DNA of 47,050 nucleotides from a virus: positions 1-47,050 of IMG/VR virus record IMGVR_UViG_3300045051_000179; one strand, 5' to 3'. Of this stretch, positions 32,019 through 38,523 are shown one piece after another. The position numbers and the translations under genes were made by a program. Position 1 is the stretch's first letter. Every line of letters begins with the position of its first letter. The notes below the pieces were generated by a model that saw only the letters and a program-made list of their open reading frames with translations, was not told the DNA's origin and searched no databases.

Positions 32019-32639
32019 ATGCGAAAGTTTGCATCTATTCTAGCCATTGGGCTTCTGCTGGCATCGACCAGCATTGCCCTTGCAACCAAGCCTGATACTA
32101 ATGGCCAGCATCAGGTTTGGGTTTGTAAGTACGTAGGCCAGCCCGGTGACTTCGAGACCCTCAAGCCCGGTAAGAACCCCATCATCGTTGATGTCGCCGC
32201 TGCCGACGCTTTTGTTGGAGCAGACTTCGCAGATGGCCAGACCCACTCATTTGTTATCGACCTAGCCACGGATGAAAACACCGGACAGGGCGAGAAGTAT
32301 ACAGGCGAGGCTACATGCCCAACGCCTGAGTCAACTCCTGCACCAACTGAAACGCCTTTCGTGACGCCGGAAGTTACTCCTGAGATTACGCCTGAGCCGA
32401 CCGTCAACCCAACTCCTGAGATTACACCAGAAGTCACGCCAGAGGTTACACCTGAAGTGACGCCCGAGGTTACTCCGGAGGCCCTACCTTCGCCTGATAC
32501 TGGTGGTGGCCCAACGCTTCCGCCGACCGATACCATTGATTCCGGCTCGACCCAGAGCAATAGCCCTCTAGCATTCATACTGTTGATGCTATCGGCTATC
32601 TCTGGTGCGTTTGCCGTCCTACTTCCTAAGAGGAGTTAA
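32019..32639 (+). CDS. secreted TPE-repeat protein with LPxTG-like cell-wall anchor
   Basis: 206 aa from ATG 32019 with ACGGAGGT upstream. Signal peptide RKFASILAIGLLLASTSIALA; a globular stretch with two Cys (about 35-95); a Thr/Pro/Glu repeat stalk (TPEVTPEITPE units, about 97-155); then LPPTDT, a hydrophobic segment and a KRS tail. That C-terminal trio is the layout of sortase substrates in Gram-positive bacteria, with LPxTD in place of LPxTG. Suggests a phage protein displayed on the host wall, perhaps blocking receptors. Anchoring is inference. Confidence 0.75.
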   Translation: MRKFASILAIGLLLASTSIALATKPDTNGQHQVWVCKYVGQPGDFETLKPGKNPIIVDVAAADAFVGADFADGQTHSFVIDLATDENTGQGEKYTGEATCPTPESTPAPTETPFVTPEVTPEITPEPTVNPTPEITPEVTPEVTPEVTPEVTPEALPSPDTGGGPTLPPTDTIDSGSTQSNSPLAFILLMLSAISGAFAVLLPKRS

Positions 32640-32640
32640 C

Positions 32641-33345
32641 TTGGAACCTGTAGTCCGTCTGCTCACGACCACTCAGCCAATTTTTGAGAAAACATTAACA
32701 GAAACTATCGATGACTACCAGCGCTTTGAGGCGTTCTATGTCTATCCGTATCTGAAGGATGAACTTGATATTGTTGAGTACGCGGGCAGATGGGACTACG
32801 GGGAGAATTCAATCTCAAAGATGGGGGATCGTAGCATCATCTCTCGATGGCTGGCCTCTGGCGAGGAGAGCATGATCGAGATGGTAGATGCTACGTTCTT
32901 CATCGAATGTAGTCGAGTGGTAACACACGAACTTGTTCGCCATCGACTGGCTTCTTATCAGCAGGAGAGTCAGCGTTTTGTTCGGTACGATGGAGTTGAT
33001 GTTGATGATCTATTTATCATGCCCGACGAACTTACAGAAGAACAAGCAGCGCTGATGAAGGTCTCGTTCCAGCAAGCGAAGGATGCCTATCTTGCCCTCA
33101 AGGCTGCTGGCGTCAAGAATCAGATCGCTCGCTATGTTCTACCGAACTCGACTCGTACGAGGATCATTGCCAAGATGGACCTCAGGGAGTGGCGTCATGT
33201 TCTTCGTCTTCGGGCTCATACATCCGCGCAGCCGGAGTTCAGGGTGATTGCTCTCAAGATTCTTGATATCTTGAATGGACGATACCCGGAGGTATTTGCC
33301 GATGTCAAAAAAGACATTGAAGCACAAGTCCGCGCAGCCCGCTGA
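32641..33345 (+). CDS. thyX: flavin-dependent thymidylate synthase ThyX
   Basis: 234 aa from TTG 32641, one base after the previous stop and five bases after AGGAG. RHRLASYQQESQRF (about residues 101-114) fits the ThyX signature RHRxxSxxxxSxR, with FAD- and dUMP-binding Arg/Ser. ThyX makes dTMP from dUMP using methylene-tetrahydrofolate and NAD(P)H. With NrdJ and thioredoxin it supplies DNA precursors. Confidence 0.94.
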   Translation: MEPVVRLLTTTQPIFEKTLTETIDDYQRFEAFYVYPYLKDELDIVEYAGRWDYGENSISKMGDRSIISRWLASGEESMIEMVDATFFIECSRVVTHELVRHRLASYQQESQRFVRYDGVDVDDLFIMPDELTEEQAALMKVSFQQAKDAYLALKAAGVKNQIARYVLPNSTRTRIIAKMDLREWRHVLRLRAHTSAQPEFRVIALKILDILNGRYPEVFADVKKDIEAQVRAAR

Positions 33346-33460
33346 ACAACAGAAAGGTCTGAGTCTTCTTGACTGGGCTATAGCCAAGCATACAGAATGG
33401 CAGTGTCCCGGTCGATGCTTCCCAATAGTTCATCGTCCTTGGATGCAGGTAATCCAATGA
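33302..33460 (+). CDS. small hypothetical protein
   Basis: 52 aa from ATG 33302, overlapping the ThyX end by 44 bases and ATGA-linked to the next gene. GLSLLDWAIAKHTEWQCPGRCF is protein-like. Basic N terminus. Confidence 0.5.
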   Translation: MSKKTLKHKSAQPAEQQKGLSLLDWAIAKHTEWQCPGRCFPIVHRPWMQVIQ

Positions 33461-33696
33461 TCACGATGTACCCACCGACTAAGCAGTGCAAGAACTGCTT
33501 CACATTCAAGACACTGGATAACTTCAGTCGCGATAAGTCGCGTGGCGACGGGCTGGACCGGAGATGCAAGCAGTGTCATAAGGACTATGACGCAGCAAGA
33601 AATGTTAAGGCATCTAAACAATTAAACAGCAGACAAAAGCCCTTCCAAAACTGGACAAATGAGGACATTGGGGCCTTTCGTGTCCCACAAAGGTAG
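33457..33696 (+). CDS. small double-CxxC zinc protein, TAG stop
   Basis: 79 aa from ATG 33457. QCKNCFTFKTLDNFSRDKSR followed by DGLDRRCKQCHKDY is the pattern of small phage zinc proteins related to the N-terminal part of HNH endonucleases; no HNH core is present. Possible nucleic-acid binding. Confidence 0.7.
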   Translation: MITMYPPTKQCKNCFTFKTLDNFSRDKSRGDGLDRRCKQCHKDYDAARNVKASKQLNSRQKPFQNWTNEDIGAFRVPQR

Positions 33697-33792
33697 TTCA
33701 CCCCGCCTATATTGAGTAGAGAGGGCTTTGTATCTCTGTGTCTGTTTTATAGTTGGCCCACCGGTCAGGGTGGCCGTGGGGAGAGCAACTGA

Positions 33793-34197
33793 ATGGACAA
33801 CCAAGCACTTGTTGCGCTTCTTGCCCAACTACCACTCGTGGGCGCTTTCTTCTTCGCGCTGCAAAAGAAGTGGATATACATTGGTACCAATGTCACCCAA
33901 CTCCTAGAAGAAAATGATCAGCAGATTGCTGACCGACAAAAACAAATCGAGACTCTTGCTACGTTCAATGCTGATCGTATCAAAGAGATTAAGGCTGAAC
34001 ACCAAGTCGAATTGGCAGCAGCGAACGCCCGTGCGGATCGAGAGCGTGAGGATCGCATCGCCGCAGATGAGCGCACCGCCAAGATGGCAGTCTCCTTAAC
34101 GGAGGCGACCAGTGTTATGGAGCGATCTGTTGCCCTACACGAACAGGCTGCTCTAGGAGCGGGCAATGCTGCACGACCAAGACGAACAACGCGCTAG
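33793..34197 (+). CDS. membrane-anchored coiled-coil protein
   Basis: 134 aa. Hydrophobic N terminus (ALVALLAQLPLVGAFFFAL) then about 80 residues of charged coiled coil and a short basic tail. The architecture fits a lysis-type (Rz-like) or structural membrane protein. TAG stop inside the next gene. Confidence 0.6.
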   Translation: MDNQALVALLAQLPLVGAFFFALQKKWIYIGTNVTQLLEENDQQIADRQKQIETLATFNADRIKEIKAEHQVELAAANARADREREDRIAADERTAKMAVSLTEATSVMERSVALHEQAALGAGNAARPRRTTR

Positions 34198-34366
34198 TCA
34201 TCAGGAAATAATCGATATCGCAGATGAAGCACTGTCCGTGGCAGGAGAGGCCATCAAGGTAGCACGAGAGAAACTAAAAGTTGCCCAGCGCAACTACGCA
34301 GACCGTATGCGCCTGCCAACCCTTGAGGCCCAAAATGGACAACGCAACCATACTCAGCATCTTTAA
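34166..34366 (+). CDS. hypothetical helical protein
   Basis: 66 aa from ATG 34166 with AGGAG upstream. Continuous helix (IIDIADEALSVAGEAIKVAR). Overlaps both neighbours. Confidence 0.6.
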   Translation: MLHDQDEQRASHQEIIDIADEALSVAGEAIKVAREKLKVAQRNYADRMRLPTLEAQNGQRNHTQHL

Positions 34367-34646
34367 CTCCATATCACTAAGCCTGTTTGTCACGATTAGT
34401 CTCCTTATTGCTGGTAGAATTGGCTATCGAGCACTGGTCTATCGTAAGGCTCAAGAGAAACTTCCGATCCTGCTTAAGAGAGACTTGTACCTGTTCTCAT
34501 CCATCGGACTGTTCATGATCCTGCTAGCCTTCATCAGGGTAGCCGGGATTCAGGGCTTACAGCAAAATATCTTCTGGCTAGCCTTTACGAACTTCCTGTT
34601 GCTTGGTCCATTTGCCTTTTGGGCCTACGTGGAGTGGACACAGTAA
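34335..34646 (+). CDS. three-span membrane protein
   Basis: 103 aa from ATG 34335 with GAGG upstream. Hydrophobic segments about residues 6-26, 48-64 and 78-95. Size and topology would suit a holin, but no family is recognised and no endolysin is adjacent. Confidence 0.6.
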   Translation: MDNATILSIFNSISLSLFVTISLLIAGRIGYRALVYRKAQEKLPILLKRDLYLFSSIGLFMILLAFIRVAGIQGLQQNIFWLAFTNFLLLGPFAFWAYVEWTQ

Positions 34647-35077
34647 TGGCTAAGTTCGAGGCTGAGATTCGCAGGATAGATCAGTTATCTGCGGCAGAGT
34701 CTCGTCGCGTCGATGGTATCCTCCGCGAGCGCGAGTTAGCCGTGAATGCAGCGCTAGTCTCTCAGGAGAAGGCAATTCAAGCCGCTCTTGCTGCATCCGA
34801 GAAAGCCGTAAGCAAGGCCGAGACCGCAACAGAGAAGCGCTTCGAATCAGTCAATGAGTTCCGTGGACAACTAGCGGATCAGACCGCTGGATTTCTATCA
34901 AGGGTCGAGTATCTTGCAGACCAGCGAGCAATGAACGAAAAGTTGGACGCTATCAAGGGCTTTCAGGGGAATCAGGTCGGGGCTAGTAGCGCGATTACCA
35001 ATGGCTGGAAATACATCCTATCCGTTGGCTCTTTGATAATCGGTATAGTTGGCATCTACATCGCCACTCATCCCTAA
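34646..35077 (+). CDS. coiled-coil protein with C-terminal membrane anchor
   Basis: 143 aa, TAATG overlap. Long charged coiled coil (RRIDQLSAAESRRVDGILRE onward) and a C-terminal span YILSVGSLIIGIVGIYIA. Similar proteins are encoded near lysis or tail genes of actinophages. Last gene before the RNA island. Confidence 0.62.
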   Translation: MAKFEAEIRRIDQLSAAESRRVDGILRERELAVNAALVSQEKAIQAALAASEKAVSKAETATEKRFESVNEFRGQLADQTAGFLSRVEYLADQRAMNEKLDAIKGFQGNQVGASSAITNGWKYILSVGSLIIGIVGIYIATHP

Positions 35078-35086
35078 AATTCCCTC

Positions 35087-35115
35087 TTGACAGGTCTTGC
35101 CAGAACGGCTATAAT
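35087..35115 (+). promoter_or_regulatory. consensus promoter P1 of the RNA island
   Basis: TTGACA, 17-base spacer, TATAAT. First of three near-identical promoters within 310 bases. Confidence 0.82.
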
Positions 35116-35121
35116 CGCACC

Positions 35122-35180
35122 CATGCAGTTCAGGAGTAGACGCCTGCCGACTGCCCCCCGGAAATAAGAAGGCCAAAATT
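35122..35180 (+). ncRNA. small structured RNA after P1
   Basis: Nested hairpin: GCAGT (35125) with ACTGC (35150), enclosing CAGG with CCTG. Short untranslated RNA between promoters 1 and 2; function unknown. Confidence 0.45.
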
Positions 35181-35185
35181 ACCTC

Positions 35186-35214
35186 TTGACAACGGTTAGG
35201 TAGACCGCTATACT
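35186..35214 (+). promoter_or_regulatory. consensus promoter P2 of the RNA island
   Basis: TTGACA, 17-base spacer, TATACT. Predicted start near 35221 coincides with the 5' strand of a 13-bp helix. Confidence 0.82.
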
Positions 35215-35221
35215 TCTCGAC

Positions 35222-35333
35222 AGCCCCTCGGAGATAGGGCGATACTGCTTGGAAGTAAGGCTTGTAGATGAAACAACCTTCATCTCCCCTGAAACCTACG
35301 ACCAACCCGAAACCGGTTGTTCTCCGAGGGGCT
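35222..35333 (+). ncRNA. 112-nt structured RNA closed by a 13-bp helix
   Basis: AGCCCCTCGGAGA (35222-35234) pairs perfectly with TCTCCGAGGGGCT (35321-35333). Inside is hairpin AGATGA..TCATCT, whose loop AACAACC is complementary to GGTTGTT near the 3' strand (possible pseudoknot). It starts exactly where promoter P2 should initiate. No reading frame. Not a known RNA to me. Confidence 0.65.
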
Positions 35334-35369
35334 CTAGAGGGGCTTGAAAAATTCTCCGAAAATAGGGTA

Positions 35370-35398
35370 TTGACAAACTGCCAGAAACATGGTAGAAT
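35370..35398 (+). promoter_or_regulatory. promoter P3 of the RNA island
   Basis: TTGACA, 17-base spacer, TAGAAT, about 150 bases before the first tRNA. Confidence 0.72.
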
Positions 35399-35404
35399 GC
35401 TCTA

Positions 35405-35552
35405 CTCAATCAAAAATCGTCTGGTGTAATAGGTCTTCGGGCTCTATGGAAAACGGGCGATCTGGTATCTAGGTACCACTCACGCTGAGATATGTCGTGG
35501 GCTAGGTCGTAATCCTAGAGTCTGAACTTCAACACTAACGTGAGAGTCAACC
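35405..35552 (+). ncRNA. structured leader before the first tRNA
   Basis: Contains CTCACG..CGTGAG enclosing CTAGG..CCTAG. No gene. Probably the 5' part of the long tRNA precursor. Confidence 0.4.
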
Positions 35553-35555
35553 AAT

Positions 35556-35629
35556 CAGGGTGTGGTGTAATGGCCGCGCCGCCGCTTTGGGAGCGGACGA
35601 TGGAGGTTCGATTCCTCTCTCCCTGACCA
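35556..35629 (+). tRNA. tRNA-Pro(TGG)
   Basis: Anticodon loop TTTGGGA gives TGG with G37, as usual for proline. T-loop TTCGATT, encoded CCA, one acceptor mismatch. Confidence 0.88.
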
Positions 35630-35630
35630 T

Positions 35631-35710
35631 AGATTCGAAACTAACTTAGATGGACTAAGAGCAGCCTCCAAATCTGCCAGTAAGGGGTTCGATTCCTCTC
35701 GTCTCTGCCA
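35631..35710 (+). tRNA. tRNA-Trp(CCA)
   Basis: Loop CTCCAAA, T-loop TTCGATT, encoded CCA. The D side is longer than usual and the 5' acceptor strand pairs imperfectly, so the 5' end is uncertain. Confidence 0.75.
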
Positions 35711-35711
35711 T

Positions 35712-35787
35712 AGCAGTCTTCATGGTAGGTACCCGACTGGCCTCATAAGCCAAGTCTTTAGCGGCTCAATTCCGCAGGCTGCAACCA
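35712..35787 (+). tRNA. tRNA-Met(CAT)
   Basis: Loop CTCATAA. Acceptor with a 1-72 A-A mismatch, a feature shared with initiator tRNAs, but the anticodon stem lacks the three G-C pairs. CCA encoded. Confidence 0.82.
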
Positions 35788-36100
35788 AATACTACGGATT
35801 GTTGCAACTCTCCGTATGAGTCAAGGGTCGCGAGGTACGCTCTATATGGGCTACCTAGAAGCAGGTGGATGAAAGAGAACAGGCCACTAAGGTGACTCAA
35901 CCTCGTCCTTGATAACCAAATACTTTACTCCGGCCCGATAAACGGAAGTCAGCAACGGGGTAGCCGGAACAAATCGAGTGAGTGACTCTAACAGGCTCGA
36001 TCAATCAAACGCTGGGGACACGAACGGTTCCCTTTCATAGATGTCGCGCATCTATGGCTCAACTAAAGAAAGGATGGTGTTCCATATGACTATACTCTAG
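35788..36100 (+). other. non-coding spacer with hairpins
   Basis: About 310 bases without gene or tRNA. Hairpins TACGGA..TCCGTA (35796), AGGTA..TACCT (35833) and CATAGAT-GTCGCGC-ATCTATG (36036-36056), the last a perfect 7-bp stem. Probably another untranslated RNA. Confidence 0.4.
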
Positions 36101-36114
36101 AAAGGAGGTAGTCA

Positions 36115-36306
36115 ATGGACGGCAAGACGGCTCTGGCTCTCTTGGGTGGCAAAAAGAAGTCACGCACGAAGCACAACAGTCGCAAGGTCGGAAGAAACTA
36201 CCGTTGGGGCGCTGGCCCGGACGGGAAATCGGAAACACATTCTCAGACCAAATATCGTCTTCGTCACGGTATCGGTCCCGGTCCTCGTAAGAGAGAGGCC
36301 AAGTAG
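36115..36306 (+). CDS. small highly basic protein, TAG stop
   Basis: 63 aa from ATG with AAAGGAGG upstream. Lys/Arg/Gly/His-rich throughout (GGKKKSRTKHNSRKVGRNYR), a likely RNA- or DNA-binding protein. Being the first protein gene inside the tRNA island, a role with RNA is tempting but unproven. Confidence 0.68.
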   Translation: MDGKTALALLGGKKKSRTKHNSRKVGRNYRWGAGPDGKSETHSQTKYRLRHGIGPGPRKREAK

Positions 36307-36352
36307 AATTTCATAAGATTTGCCGGAGTTGAACATAAGCAAACCGGCACAT

Positions 36353-36440
36353 GGAACTTTGGCTGAGTGGCTTAAAGTGCTCGCCCGGAAAGCGAGTGTG
36401 GGTAACACCACCGTCAGTTCGAAACTGACAGGTTCCGCCA
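36353..36440 (+). tRNA. tRNA-Ser(GGA)
   Basis: Acceptor GGAACTT/AGGTTCC, long variable arm, loop CCGGAAA with C at position 33 instead of U. CCA encoded. Confidence 0.9.
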
Positions 36441-36441
36441 A

Positions 36442-36504
36442 CGTTCTCAGGAGTGCTTTGGACACTCACGGCCTCGGCTGTCCGGTGAAATCCCGGCGAG
36501 AGCG
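36442..36504 (+). ncRNA. small repeated RNA element, copy A
   Basis: CGTTCTC pairs with GAGAGCG around GGAGT...GCTGTCCGGTGAAATCCCGGC. A second copy with compensatory differences lies at 39076-39141. Untranslated, between two serine tRNAs. Confidence 0.5.
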
Positions 36505-36509
36505 ACAAT

Positions 36510-36594
36510 GGAAGCACCTATGGGTGCAGTACGCGATTTGCTAAGTCGTGAGAGCCGCAAGGCTGTAGGGGTTCGAGTCCCTTTGCTTCCGCCA
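36510..36594 (+). tRNA. tRNA-Ser(GCT)
   Basis: Acceptor GGAAGCA/TGCTTCC, loop TTGCTAA, long variable arm, CCA encoded. Confidence 0.92.
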
Positions 36595-36595
36595 A

Positions 36596-36686
36596 GCGCC
36601 TAAAGTGTATGGTCGAAAGAAAGCACGCTGATCCTAGATATCTGTCGGATCAGAGGATGAAGGTCCGAATCCTTCGGGTTGCGTCA
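36596..36686 (+). tRNA. tRNA-like gene with expanded anticodon loop
   Basis: T-arm GAAGG-TCCGAAT-CCTTC and a 5-bp anticodon stem CTGAT/ATCAG are clear, but the loop is 16 bases (CCTAGATATCTGTCGG) and the 3' end is TCA. Either degenerate or carrying a 9-base insertion. Confidence 0.45.
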
Positions 36687-36688
36687 AT

Positions 36689-36773
36689 GGATGCTCGTAT
36701 AGGAGCACTTAACCGCCTTGAAAGCGGCGATCAGGTAACACTGGTAGGGGTTCGAGTCCTCTAGCATCCGCCA
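36689..36773 (+). tRNA. tRNA-Ser(TGA)
   Basis: Acceptor GGATGCT/AGCATCC, loop CTTGAAA, long variable arm, CCA encoded. Confidence 0.92.
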
Positions 36774-36865
36774 TCCTCGGTAAGGAAAGTCCATCGCGTG
36801 TGTACATGCGTAGGTGGTAGTAACGTCTTTGCAGAATCCTCGTAACAGAGGAGCCGGGGAGCAAT

Positions 36866-36951
36866 GGAATCTTGACAGAACGGTATTGTACCTGCCTCGA
36901 AAGCAGTGGTCACGTCAAGTGGTGTGGGTTCAAATCCTACAGGTTCCGCCA
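36866..36951 (+). tRNA. tRNA-Ser(CGA)
   Basis: Loop CTCGAAA, long variable arm, T-loop TTCAAAT, CCA encoded. Fourth serine isoacceptor in a row. Confidence 0.92.
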
Positions 36952-37009
36952 ATAATGAGTGCCGCTATGCACACAACATCAAGGTCCGAAGCATGCTTAA
37001 ATGAGGGGC

Positions 37010-37038
37010 TTGACAGTATTAGTCGAATGTGCTACGAT
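37010..37038 (+). promoter_or_regulatory. internal promoter of the RNA island
   Basis: TTGACA, 17-base spacer, TACGAT, 12 bases before tRNA-Pro(CGG). Confidence 0.7.
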
Positions 37039-37049
37039 ACAGCACGACA

Positions 37050-37124
37050 TCTGACCGTAGTGTAGCGGTAGCGTACTCGCTTCGGGAGCGAGAGGCAGAG
37101 GTTCGATTCCTCTTGGTCAGACCA
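37050..37124 (+). tRNA. tRNA-Pro(CGG)
   Basis: Perfect acceptor TCTGACC/GGTCAGA, loop TTCGGGA, T-loop TTCGATT, CCA encoded. Confidence 0.95.
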
Positions 37125-37126
37125 GT

Positions 37127-37201
37127 GGGCTGCTAGTGATAGCGGAAGCACGGGTGCCTTGCACGCACTTAGGAGGGGTCCGAGTCCCCTGTGGTCCACC
37201 A
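37127..37201 (+). tRNA. tRNA-Ala(TGC)
   Basis: Loop CTTGCAC, T-loop TCCGAGT, CCA encoded; acceptor has several G-U pairs. Confidence 0.88.
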
Positions 37202-37202
37202 A

Positions 37203-37277
37203 GGGCTTTTAGTGTTATGGGTAACACGGCGCTTTCGCAATGCGCAGGACAGAGTTCAAGTCTCTGATCGTCCACCA
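37203..37277 (+). tRNA. tRNA-Ala(CGC)
   Basis: Loop TTCGCAA, T-loop TTCAAGT, CCA encoded; two acceptor mismatches. Confidence 0.82.
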
Positions 37278-37279
37278 AT

Positions 37280-37363
37280 GGGCCAGATGGTAAGATGGGA
37301 AATCACGGCGCTGTAAACGCCTCGCCATAGGCTACGCGGGTTCGAGTCCTGCCTGTCCCACCA
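37280..37363 (+). tRNA. tRNA-Tyr(GTA)
   Basis: Loop CTGTAAA, long variable arm as in bacterial tyrosine tRNAs, CCA encoded. Confidence 0.92.
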
Positions 37364-37465
37364 ACATCCGAGAAACGCAGTTGGCTAGCACCTTCGAGCG
37401 TTTGGGGCGTAACACTTGCTAGAGTGGTAAGTCTTAGGGCCGCAGTGCCACCAGAGGATGATCAT

Positions 37466-37536
37466 GCCGCTGTCTGTTGGACAGAAGTCTGTTTCGTAAT
37501 CAGACTATGTGGGTTCAATTCCCAACTGTGGCTCCA
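37466..37536 (+). tRNA. tRNA-Thr(CGT)
   Basis: Loop TTCGTAA with a T-T pair closing the stem; T-loop TTCAATT, CCA encoded. Shorter than usual in the D arm. Confidence 0.75.
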
Positions 37537-37630
37537 TGGGCCTTCGGGTCACCGTCAAGGCGCTCGTCTAACGAACCGCCGACTCCATGGGCAGATGGTT
37601 CTCCCTTCGGGTTCGAGACCGGCCCTTCAT
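37537..37630 (+). other. tRNA-like remnant
   Basis: GGGCC and GGCCC ends could pair, and GGTTCGAGACC resembles a T-loop, but no cloverleaf or CCA can be assigned. Confidence 0.3.
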
Positions 37631-37706
37631 GCCTTCTAAGCACATCTGGATGTGCGCAATCTTGGTAAGATTGAGGAAGTGAGTTCGAATCTCACAGTTG
37701 GCTCCA
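37631..37706 (+). tRNA. tRNA-Thr(GGT)
   Basis: Loop TTGGTAA on perfect stem CAATC/GATTG; T-loop TTCGAAT; CCA encoded; two acceptor mismatches. Confidence 0.85.
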
Positions 37707-37707
37707 T

Positions 37708-37728
37708 GGCCCTTAACCGGTTAGGGCC
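37708..37728 (+). repeat. hairpin between tRNAs
   Basis: GGCCCT-TAACCGGTTA-GGGCC inverted repeat. No T-run, so a processing or boundary structure rather than a terminator. Confidence 0.45.
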
Positions 37729-37734
37729 TTCATA

Positions 37735-37808
37735 GCGGACAGGACAAATGGCAAGTCGTCAGTTTCATATGCTGAAGATACAGAGTTCGAATCTCTGGCC
37801 CGCCCCCA
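37735..37808 (+). tRNA. tRNA-Met(CAT)
   Basis: Loop TTCATAT, stem TCAGT/GCTGA, T-loop TTCGAAT, CCA encoded. Could be elongator Met or an Ile tRNA modified at C34. Confidence 0.82.
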
Positions 37809-37809
37809 A

Positions 37810-37885
37810 GTCACCTTGGCCAAATTGGCAAGGCACCTGATTCTCAATCAGGAAAGTGAGGGTTCGATCCCCTTAGGTGATACCA
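37810..37885 (+). tRNA. tRNA-Glu(CTC)
   Basis: Loop TTCTCAA on CCTGA/TCAGG, acceptor GTCACCT/AGGTGAT, CCA encoded. Confidence 0.9.
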
Positions 37886-37886
37886 A

Positions 37887-37961
37887 CCGAGATTGGTGTA
37901 ATCGTTAACACGAGCGCCTTCCAAGCCTTCGTTACGGGTTAGAGTCCCGTATCTCGGTCCA
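37887..37961 (+). tRNA. tRNA-Gly(TCC)
   Basis: Acceptor CCGAGAT/ATCTCGG perfect, loop CTTCCAA, T-loop TTAGAGT, CCA encoded. Confidence 0.88.
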
Positions 37962-37962
37962 A

Positions 37963-38036
37963 GGCTCCCTACCCGAGTGTTAAGGGGCCTGCCCGCAAAG
38001 CAGGAGCCGTAGGTTTAAGTCCTACGGGAGCCTCCA
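37963..38036 (+). tRNA. tRNA-Cys(GCA)
   Basis: Acceptor GGCTCCC/GGGAGCC, loop CCGCAAA with C33, T-loop TTTAAGT, CCA encoded. Confidence 0.9.
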
Positions 38037-38044
38037 ATTCCTAC

Positions 38045-38073
38045 TTGACAGGAGACAAGAAATGCTGTAGACT
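38045..38073 (+). promoter_or_regulatory. possible promoter overlapping the amber gene start
   Basis: TTGACA, 17-base spacer, TAGACT. It overlaps the ribosome-binding site and the amber codon of the next gene, so either the promoter match is fortuitous or the two signals share sequence. Confidence 0.5.
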
Positions 38074-38289
38074 CGTATTGATGTTAATGGCTTCATCGCT
38101 CGTCGTAACAAGGACGAGGGACGGGAAGACCCCGCTATTCGTATCACACAGGGAAACCAAACGTGGTACTGTAAAGAGGTCAAAATCCTAGGGCCATCAA
38201 CAATGATACAGGCTCCGGTTAATCGGGAGCAACCGAACAAACCATACATCTGGCTTGAGACGGAGGCTCCAATCGAATGGTCTAAGTAA
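38062..38289 (+). CDS. hypothetical protein with in-frame TAG at codon 3
   Basis: Reads ATG CTG TAG then TRIDVNGFIARRNKDEGRED and onward to a TAA at 38287. AGGAG lies six bases before the ATG. The body, with TWYCKEVKILGPS and IWLETEAP, resembles a family of small actinophage proteins that normally begin M-x-TRI-x-VN, so the TAG falls inside the natural N terminus. No other ATG, GTG or TTG precedes the conserved part. The amber suppressor tRNA starts five bases after the stop. If TAG is decoded, the product is 75 aa; otherwise translation stops at two residues. Confidence 0.7.
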
Positions 38290-38294
38290 CATAT

Positions 38295-38368
38295 GCTGCT
38301 GTCGCTTAATGGCAGAGCGGGAGTCTCTAAAACTCCTAGTCAGGGTTCGAGTCCCTGTAGCAGCGCCA
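38295..38368 (+). tRNA. amber suppressor tRNA(CTA)
   Basis: Perfect stem GGAGT/ACTCC with loop CTCTAAA: anticodon CTA, which reads UAG. Acceptor GCTGCTG/TAGCAGC, G73, T-loop TTCGAGT, CCA encoded, normal short variable loop. All canonical features are present, so it should be functional. The amino acid it carries cannot be told from sequence alone. Confidence 0.92.
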
Positions 38369-38370
38369 AT

Positions 38371-38445
38371 ACCCCTTTCGTTCAACGGAAAGGATGAAGC
38401 CCTGCGAAGGCTTCGATGCGGGTTCGATTCCCGTGGGGGGTGCCA
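38371..38445 (+). tRNA. tRNA-Arg(GCG)
   Basis: Loop CTGCGAA on AAGCC/GGCTT, T-loop TTCGATT, CCA encoded. Confidence 0.9.
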
Positions 38446-38446
38446 T

Positions 38447-38522
38447 ACCACTTTGGTCCAATGAATAGGATGCCTGCCTTCGAAGCAGGAAGGTGCGGGT
38501 TTGAATCCTGTAGGTGGTGCCA
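38447..38522 (+). tRNA. tRNA-Arg(TCG)
   Basis: Loop CTTCGAA on CCTGC/GCAGG, T-loop TTTGAAT, CCA encoded. Confidence 0.92.
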
Positions 38523-38523
38523 T

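Noticed and set aside
32340-32490. Short repeated units as a CRISPR array
   Set aside because: They are codon repeats for a TPE(V/I) protein stalk, without spacers.
24600-34197. Genome-wide recoding of TAG
   Set aside because: NrdJ and several other genes end naturally in TAG, so TAG cannot be a sense codon everywhere.
36774-36865. Second RNase P-like fragment (GTAAGGAAAGTCC, GCAGAATCC)
   Set aside because: Only two short words match; no P1, P2 or P4 pairing could be found.
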